Positions 56,664-64,000 of a stretch of 64,000 nt of DNA are shown here, piece by piece (the first letter of the stretch is position 1; every line of letters begins with the position of its first letter). This stretch comes from Trachythela sp. YZ-2020 (lineage: Eukaryota > Cnidaria > Anthozoa > Malacalcyonacea > Clavulariidae), in the NCBI GenBank assembly GCA_016169945.1, contig JADLSH010000389.1, forward strand, positions 496,001 through 560,000, in the 5' to 3' direction. The notes beneath the pieces are model-generated. The model was not told where the DNA came from. It did no database searches and worked only from the letters and a program-made list of their open reading frames with translations. Made by a program: the position numbers and the translations under genes.

Positions 56664-57733
56664 TTTGCTGTCTTGTTTGCTTTTTATCGCCGAGTCTCGC
56701 AAGTATCATCCAATTGTTGTACTTTTACATAATGATAGATGGCTAAAGAAGATTTCAACCAAGTTTCGTCAAGTTTTGAAGCAGTGCAGTGTATTTTATC
56801 TTCGATATTGTGTCCTTCGATATTTCGTCAAATAGCGGCCATTGCAATGCCTCGCCGCTTCTCTTCCCGATAAATGCCACTTCTTCGTCTTCATATGTAT
56901 TTAGATTACAGTATCCAAGAGTACTTCATTGTAGAATAGTCCCAATCGAAAAACTAGAGTAGTATAGTCCCACTTGAAAGGAAAAAACCTCCCATAACAA
57001 ATTTAGGATCAGAATCAAAGACACAAGTTTAAAAATAATTTGAAAGTCACGCGCAATCTTCGCGAAAACTCCTCGTGGGCTACTTGACAGGGGGGGGGCA
57101 ATATTTTCACGAAACGCTGGTTCGTCACCACAGAACCCAGTAAATATATTATATTTATTGTATTTTTATAATTTATGAAAAAAACAATAAATATTTGCGT
57201 ATTTTCTATTGTTTTTATCAAAAATTATAAAAATACAATAAATATAATATATTTACTGGGTTCTGTGGTGGCGAACCAGCGTTTCGTGAAAATATTTGCC
57301 CCCCCTGTCAAGTAGCCCACGAGGAGTTTTCGCGAAGATTGCGCGTGACTTTCAAATTATTTTTAAACTTGTGTCTTTGATTCTGATCCTAAATTTGTTA
57401 TGGGAGGTTTTTTCCTTTCAAGTGGGACTATACTACTCTAGTTTTTCGATTGGGACTATTCTACAATGAAGTACTCTTGGATACTGTAATCTAAATACAT
57501 ATGAAGACGAAGAAGTGGCATTTATCGGGAAGAGAAGCGGCGAGGCATTGCAATGGCCGCTATTTGACGAAATATCGAAGGACACAATATCGAAGATAAA
57601 ATACACTGCACTGCTTCAAAACTTGACGAAACTTGGTTGAAATCTTCTTTAGCCATCTATCATTATGTAAAAGTACAACAATTGGATGATACTTGCGAGA
57701 CTCGGCGATAAAAAGCAAACAAGACGGCAAAAT

Positions 57734-59217
57734 ATGGCTGAAATCGTGTTTTGGTGGGGGGTAAGTGAAATAAAATGTATTATATTTAAACAAAACAATG
57801 TCAATCCTTATGAAATCTACAATAATTATATTAAATTAAGCATAGTTTTTCATCCCATGATAAAAATTGTTAGGAAATAAGAAAATTTAATCTCTGCCAG
57901 GTATATTAGTTATTTCATGGATAATTAGCAGTTGACCTGGGGTGGTGCATGGTCATTTTCTTGTAAAATATTATACTTAGACAAATTTTTCCTTCCAATA
58001 ACTACCCCTAAAAGCAACCTTCTAAACACTATAAGCACTTCAGAAAGGCTGTCGCTTCTGCTTTTCGGAAGTTAGAGCTATGTCGGCACTGCCGTTTCAG
58101 GGCGGGGTCATTTTCAGGACTTTCGTCCCGGATTCAGGTTTTGGCCATGTTGACCGCCATGGTCATTTTACCCTAAAACAGTTGAGATTGCCTGAGCTAA
58201 ATGAAACGCATACAAACTCCTATACAGGTCCTAGACTATATGTAAAATCTCCAAACATCACATGTACATTTTAAATTCTGCACAAACAACTACTTTACTA
58301 CTAGTTAACAATATATAGCTTTACTAAAAATAATTTATGTATATTTTAGACAAGTACACAAGTAAAATAACACATTAAGTACATATATATTATAAGCACG
58401 ATAGCGTCTTGAAGTAATAGGCTAATTTAAAGCATTTCATCTTTGCTCTTAAAGAATATTGTAATTTACTTCGCTCAACCCTCGAAATTGTTCAAAATGA
58501 GACAAATTTTGTCCATACCTTTGTAAGAAGTGCTTGTTAAAATATTTCCTTTGAAATAATTTTATCGTTTTGATGCTAAATTGTCGCTTTAGCAGTTCAA
58601 TTTTACCTTTCGTGATGTATTCTTAATACGTAATGGGCTAATGGGTGGGCCCACAAATCGGAATTTTAATTTAATTATCTATTGTTTAAAACAAAATTTG
58701 TAAACAAAACACGCGCGTGAGCCGAACGGACTTCAGAGCCACTTTACTAAAGTTTAAACAAGAAAATCCAGGAATTCCAAACGTGACTATGAACTAACAT
58801 AGTAAAATTGCATAACTATAGACCGCACCTAAAAATGATTCGTTCAACTAAATTCTCTCTTGTGCCGTTATTACTTGCGCTAAAGACACAAATAACCACT
58901 TGTTGGAAAGGGAAATGAAAGAGCTTTAAAACAAGATAAAAATTAGTCTTTAAGAATTAATATTTTGAAAATTATTTTGCATAAAATGGATTCCGTATTT
59001 TTTATACACCTGTATAATTTATAACTCATGTATGACTGTCATTTTTCTCTTTAGTTTCATGCTGCGTAACAATTTACTTAGATGCCGGTCAACTTAACTC
59101 TCTTTACCAATGTTCAAATTCATATAATTCTAATTGCAGCTGGAGTTAAGGAAGTCCATTAAACATCGGGAGAAAATTCAAAATTTGAAAGCATTGGAGG
59201 AGGAAGAGTTGACAAAG
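57734..59217 (+). CDS. Candidate host gene, first two coding exons (partial)
   Basis: Exon 57734-57760: ATG GCT GAA..., nine codons (MAEIVFWWG) followed by GTAAGTG, a strong donor. Preceded by a GC-richer leader. Exon 59140-59217: after CTAATTGCAG, 26 codons reading LELRKSIKHREKIQNLKALE then EEELTK, before GTAAAG. Both exons are phase 0, so they splice in frame. The second is charged and coiled-coil-like. I recognise no family. Further exons were not identified before the window end. The pairing is inference based on phase and distance; the second exon by itself is the firmer call. Confidence 0.35.
58273..59139. other. AT-rich intron-like stretch
   Basis: No ORF, repeat or RNA recognised. 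Confidence 0.4.
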
Positions 59218-59439
59218 GTAAAGTAAGATTGCTGTTGTAGAAGACAGATCGATTAGAAAACAAAGATTATGTCTTTCAGTGGCCTGCAGCCTATATGAAC
59301 TCACTAATCTGGCCGGATAACGTGAGAATAACTTCTTACCTATGACGACTTATATGTTAGAACATAATTCTATTCCTGTTTCTACAAAGGTTCTGCAACT
59401 TCGCCTGAATGCTTTACCCTCCAATACACGCGAAAAATC

Positions 59440-59705
59440 TCTCATCTTGTCCACAAGTTGTAACAATGTTGTCATTTTATCAAGTTGGTACGAGGTAGTC
59501 ACTCACAATTGCAGGACGAAAACAAGTTGCTAGAACAACTTGTGACAAGTCTGCTGAGTCAACAACCTTTTAGGAAGTTGTCAACAAGCCGTTGACAACT
59601 TGTTAACAAGCTGGGTACAAGCAGTGCGAACACATCCTGATAACAAGTTGTTGAAACAACATTGATACAAGTCTGCTGAAGGTTTTTTACAACTTGTACG
59701 TCACA
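59440..59705. repeat. ACAAGTTG/CAACTTGT short palindromic repeat cluster
   Basis: More than a dozen copies of ACAAGTTG or its complement CAACTTGT, at irregular spacing, including GACAACTTGTTAACAAGC and GATAACAAGTTGTTGAAACA. Likely a diverged MITE or satellite; the 63-codon frame at 59342 overlaps its start and is not supported. Confidence 0.7.
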
Positions 59706-61980
59706 TTATATTCCAGTGCAATTTTGCATAAATTGAACAGGAATATTTAAAATTTATGTGAATATGTGCGTAAGTGCATGACGATATGAAAGGAGAGTGA
59801 GTTATATACTATCTAATACCGTCTGTTCCAAGTACCTTTATGGATAATAAAATTATATAAATCATGCCAATCCAGGTCAAAAAATAAGTACGCTAAGCAT
59901 ACATGTATCTGCACCAAATATTAAGCTAAGTTTCCGTTGAAGCAGGTGACAAAAATATAGAGGTACCATCCAGGCCACGTTTTAAAAGAAGTAACCCCAT
60001 GACTATATAAGTGTGGGGTAAATTGATTAGTTACAAATATTTCAGTTCACTATAAGCTGCAGTGTTTCTACTGGACTTAATATAGATATGGCTGTGCTGT
60101 GTACAGTACTGGTAATTGAAATGAAGTACTGGCAAGTAGCCTACTGTTTGAAAAAAAGCCATTAAAATAAGCTCTTTTAAATTGGTAATCTTATTATTAG
60201 AGGAGAACAAAATAGTCTTGCCTATAAGACACTATTTACACACGTTTTTATTGATAATTATGTTGCAGTATTTCTTACCTTATCTTCGACTCTTTTTCTT
60301 TTAGAAATAAAACTTGTAAATGTGGAATTGGCCACAAAGTTTAGAGCATTCACTCTAGTCAATACTTGCGTATTCAAAACCTTGTATTTGCACGTTTTTA
60401 TATTAATTACGGCCGTATGAATTATCTAGCCTGCGAACAGGCAAAACAGAATGACGTAATTCCTCAAGGAATCTTACGTCATGCATTGTAGGTTGTAGGC
60501 TAGTTTCCTTTAGGTCGAAAAATACTTGAATATAATTTTGTGCGTGCAAGCAACCCACGCGATCTTACTACGCGCAAATTATGCTGTTTTACGCAATGAT
60601 ATAAATAGCTTTGGAACAGTTTCAGTCTTTATATTAAGCTTTTATCTCTTAAGAAGTAGACTTTCCTAAATTGGTCTTTACACCGCAAATACAAGTAATT
60701 CTATATCCCCTTTTGGCAGCGAACATTTTGCATGTATATATAGCGATTAGCACTTCTAGCCAAATTATGTTAACACGCCTTAATTACTTTTTCACTAATC
60801 ATGATAAATTATTGCTTTTCTGCCTTTCCCTATACTGTCTTGTCTATAAATTACCTTTTAAATATCCTAAACTAGACAGTCTTCGTCAGTTACATTGACT
60901 ACATATTTATTGTTCGGTAAAACAACATAGGCCTATTAGTATTATTTAACCGTTCAGCGTATTTCCTGACGAACACGCAAATAAAATATTAGGATTTGAC
61001 TAAAGTGTATTCATCTTCATGATGATTAGGCCAAAAATATTCAATGTCTTGTTTCTGGTCAGCGCGGTCGTCATTCTAAACTGTGCGCATCAACGTTTTT
61101 CTGCGTTATTCAAATAATAATTTTGGCAATATTAGTAATTCGTATCCTATTCTATTAAGACTTGCAGAATTCGTGACTCTTTAATATTAAAAGCATAAAA
61201 AATCACTTTATAAAAACTACAGGGTAGCAAAAATAGTCTCCCACTGTCAAGAAAAAAGATAGAAAGAATTAAAATAAATAAAAAAGCCGCGTCTTCGCGT
61301 CAATTCTGAACGAACCAACTGACCAAAAACAGAATAATATAATATTAATATATATATATAGCTATCATCAAATAAATTAGCCTAATGACTATAGTCGCTA
61401 AAACTTAGAGAATATATAGGCCTACAAGTGAATTAATCCTATTTACAAAGCATGTGATATATGAAAAGCTGACAGGACGCGGAAATATTAATACCGCATA
61501 ATATGATGTGATATTATAAACATGACGCGATATATTTAAAATAGTGATAGTGTCTGTTTTCAAATGTTACTTAAAAGGAATTTCTTATTATGCCTACATG
61601 TAGAAACTAGCTCATTACGTTTGTTCAAAGTGGCCATTGTTGGCTTACATATAATATAGCCTAGTACTTTTCCCATCAGCACAAATTACATCTATTTGAA
61701 GCACGGTTATAAGGTTTATTGATATTGGCCTTTTGGACAATGTAAATTTGGCACAAATATAAATGTATTCAACTGCATAACTACATTGGAAAATGGGATC
61801 TTAGATGCCCTTCGTCGAAAATGTTTTTAGTGCAAAGTGAAATATATATAGCCAAGCACGTGCCACAATGGTGACTTAATGGATATTTTCACGACAAAAC
61901 ATCCTTTTCTAGGCAGCCGAGGGTTTGTATAAAATAAAAACAATACCGAGGCAACAATATATGTCTATGAGTTTATAAAC
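59706..61980. other. Mostly unrecognised AT-rich stretch
   Basis: A hairpin at about 60430-60503 has TAGCCTGCGAACAGGC/TTGTAGGCTA ends and an inner GACGTAATTCCTC / GAATCTTACGTC stem. A TATAAATA box is followed 30 bases later by a pyrimidine-rich start near 60600. No exon is supported. Confidence 0.35.
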
Positions 61981-62001
61981 TTTGATGGCCTCTTTCTTTC
62001 T

Positions 62002-62196
62002 TCATGACGTATTTGCAGTTTTAAAAAACATTTTAAATTTGCTCGGCAGAAAACTTTCCGAAATTATATTTTCCCGGCTCGCCCCCGTCTTGCTGCTGTC
62101 AATGAGCTGCCTTCGGAGATTTTCCAATCTTTCAACAGCCAAAAAGAATTTAGCCGATGATTTTTCCGATGATGACGTTTGTCGAGATGATTGCAT
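62002..62196 (-). CDS. Possible short exon or small ORF, minus strand
   Basis: ATG at 62196 after GGCGGG, 64 codons. Starts MQSSRQTSSSEKSSAKFFLA, then VERLENLRRQLIDSSKTGAS. The region is GC-richer than its surroundings and the composition (Ser-rich head, amphipathic helix) is protein-like. The plus strand is also open here (to 62431), so the evidence is weak. Function unknown. Confidence 0.25.
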   Translation of the reverse strand: MQSSRQTSSSEKSSAKFFLAVERLENLRRQLIDSSKTGASRENIISESFLPSKFKMFFKTANTS

Positions 62197-62439
62197 CCCG
62201 CCTATCTACCAACAGAAATTTGATAAAAACATGCTTTTTATAAAAAAAAATAAGTACTTTAGTACTTTCAAACCGTTCTTAATTCTAAAAACTTTTTATA
62301 AAGTTAGAAGACATATCCAAGGTCATTTACATCTAGTTGTTTTTGCATTATTTTGCGATATTTTTATAGTTTCAAGCGAAGATATTTATGTGTCTATATG
62401 TGTATTATTAGCAGAAAGTTGCCGGCCTTAGGTTTAAAT

Positions 62440-62693
62440 AGGACATGATATACAATGACGTAACCTGCAGCTGACAATCTGCGTAGATAATGTTGTTTTA
62501 AAATATTGTTTGTTTTTCTATAACGTATTACAATCAATACTAAAATACTTTTAAGATCAATCAATGTTGTATTGACCACACAGATTGTATTGACCAGTAA
62601 ATGATTTGACCACTGCATGTGAGCACGCCCTAATATCCGTGTGATTATAATAATGACTTAATATCAAATGAAACACACTTAAGCAAAAATAGA
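62440..62693. repeat. Repeat related to 7080-7180
   Basis: CAATCAATACTAAAATACTT, TCAATCAATGTTGTATTGACCAC closely parallels the intron segment AATTAATACTAAAACAATTT, AGTCAATGTTGTTATTGACCAC at 7115-7165 and its copy-2 counterpart near 23160-23210. Confidence 0.55.
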
Positions 62694-64000
62694 TTGGATA
62701 CCCTAAAAGGCTTTAGAATAGCACATTTAAACATCACCTCCATACCTAAATACATTGACCAATTAAGATCTTATCTTGTCAATAAACCATTAGATATATT
62801 TACAATCAATGAGACAAGATTAGATGAGTCTATCAGTGATGTAGAGGTTAATATCCAAGGATATAACCTCTATAGAAAAGATAGATGTAGACATGGTGGT
62901 GGCGTAGCTATTTAAACTAGGGACGTCCTGAATGTGAGGGAGATGTCTCGGTTTGTCCCTGAAAACATTGAAGCTGTTTGTCTAGAAATCATTAAGCCCA
63001 AATCCAAACCGATTTTGCTCACTACCGTTTATTGTCCACCAAGTTCTAATGCTAACTTTATGGACGAATTAGAAAACTATTTTCATATATTGGATGAGCA
63101 AGACAAATAACTAATTCTTACAGGGGATTTAAACCGCAACCTCTCTCTCTCTCTGTCTTGCAATCCCACTCTGGTAGACTTATGGGCATCCTAGAACTAT
63201 TTCAAATGAAACAAGTCATCGCAGATGCCACACGTATAACAAGTGACACAGATTCGTTACTTGATATAATCGCTACAAATCGTCCTGATAAAGTAAAGGA
63301 AAGTGGCGTGTTCCACTTAGGTATTAGCGGTCACAGTCTTGTATATGTGTGCCTAAAAATGTCTTTACCTCGCGAAAAACCCAAGATTGTAGAAAGTAGA
63401 AATTTAAAAAACTACAATATTAATGACTTCAACAGCCACATTTCTAATTTATTGAGTAACTCGGCTTGGGATCATAAAGATCCAGACCAATTATGGGATA
63501 AGTTCAGAAATATATTCAATCACGTATGAGATATTTTCGCTCCACTTAAACTAGAAAAGTTAGGAGCACTTATGCTCCATGGCATAGATGAACAAGCGTG
63601 ACTTTTTAAAAAAGAGAGCAGTCAAAAGTAATTCGAAGAGCCTTCATCAGGTTTATAAGGCTAAACGAAATGAAGTTAACAAATTAATTAAATCTGCAAA
63701 ATTCCAATACTGTAAGGATAATATTAACTAAATAAACACAATTCTAAAGAGATGTGGAAAAATATTAATCAGGTCATCAGCGGAAAAGGTCGGTATTCTA
63801 AAACCACCACCATAACCGCAATTAAAGATGATCTGGGTAATACTATCCACGACGAAAAATTGATAGCTGACCAACTCAATAAATACTTTGTTGAAATTGG
63901 CCCAAAATTATCAAATAAATTGCCTGTCAGTCCTAGAGATTTTTCTGAATATCTGGACCCAGTAGATTGCGAATTTCAATTCCTTATGATAAATGATGAT
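62694..64000 (+). pseudogene. Second CR1/L2-like LINE ORF2, APE endonuclease onward (partial)
   Basis: Starts in the APE domain: LKGFRIAHLNITSIPKYIDQ, DIFTINETRLDESISD (catalytic Glu), CRHGGGVAI, then a stop at 62913-62915. In the same or shifted frames come VYCPPSSNANFMDEL, LTGDLN, and at 63158-63529 DSLLDIIATNRPD and GVFHLGISGHSLVYV, the C-terminal block of the APE domain. Further remnants continue (KRNEVNKLIKSAKFQY near 63670) into the RT leader. It contains a (CT)n slip near 63140 and many frameshifts. It runs off the window end, so the RT is not seen. Distinct in sequence from the 47-52 kb LINE. Confidence 0.65.

Larger units (their letters stand above)
55856..58272. repeat. Giant near-perfect palindrome, arms about 1.03 kb
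   Basis: Left arm 56156-57189 and right arm 57207-58241 are inverted copies with only scattered mismatches, separated by about 17 bases (AATATTTGCGTATTTTC). Similarity resumes outside (55856-55890 with 58242-58272) once a 267-bp element in the left arm is skipped. Landmarks: CCGCCCTGAAACGGCAGTGC (left) with its complement near 58090, and GACAGGGGGGG near 57090 with CCCCCCCTGTC near 57300. Confidence 0.95.

Noticed and set aside
56515..56835. ORFs in the palindrome arms (both strands, mirrored)
   Set aside because: Apart from the short ATG exon with donor, the frames are mutual mirror images without domain features.
1..64000. CRISPR arrays, bacterial operons, phage or tRNA/rRNA genes
   Set aside because: Tandem repeats here lack unique spacers of fixed size, genes have introns, and no tRNA cloverleaf or rRNA core was recognised by eye.

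Overview
The window is eukaryotic: AT-rich, with GT-AG introns, degenerate multi-exon genes, long introns and very dense transposable elements (Ty3/gypsy, CR1-like and RLE-type LINEs, Penelope-like elements, small DNA transposons). No bacterial operons or RNA genes were recognised. Several protein families here (a transposase-like DGxCDSP family, the CXC plus P2X7-type C-terminal domain, zf-RLE LINEs) are, from memory, common in cnidarians and other marine invertebrates. I therefore favour a cnidarian or similar marine invertebrate; that is inference.

Layout. 1-2400: satellites, CCCTAA-like interstitial telomeric sequence and a small inverted-repeat element. 2476-3376: minus-strand exons of a COR-like protein. 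4087-9452: a nine-exon transposase-like pseudogene. 9630-10800: convergent minus-strand CXC/P2X7-type pseudogene. 12.4-16.2 kb: a large fold-back, a TIR element, and minus-strand LINE/nuclease fragments. 5131-16154 is one copy of a tandem segmental duplication; the second copy is 16155-32270, and the junction lies in a 4-bp microhomology (ACTG). Copy 2 later received a 4.6 kb Ty3/gypsy element (17463-22049, identical 162-bp LTRs, 5-bp target duplication) and a 444-bp fold-back element. 32.3-36.8 kb: minus-strand RLE LINE pieces and low-complexity repeats.

37926-38708 is an intact ankyrin-repeat ORF, with a truncated paralogue at 53804-54226. The two share flanking sequence, so this is an older duplication of about 16 kb spacing. 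Between them lie two head-to-head Penelope-like element pairs (39.6-41.2 and 41.8-45.5 kb). The second is interrupted by a 1.9 kb composite of a short LTR-retrotransposon-like unit (TRIM-like) flanked by a 12-bp target duplication. A TTA-flanked MITE and a decayed CR1-like LINE (47.25-52.04 kb, SGNH-type ORF1, APE, RT) follow.

55856-58272 is a near-perfect 2.4 kb palindrome whose arms each carry a short ATG exon ending in GTAAGT. 58.3-62.0 kb is largely unrecognised, with one good candidate coding exon (59140-59217). A second CR1-like LINE (62.69 kb onward) runs off the end.

Most coding potential is mobile-element protein in decay. The ankyrin ORF, the COR fragment and the 57734/59140 exon pair are the best candidates for host genes. 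Comparing the two 11 kb copies allows ordering of mutations (shared versus private) without any outside data.
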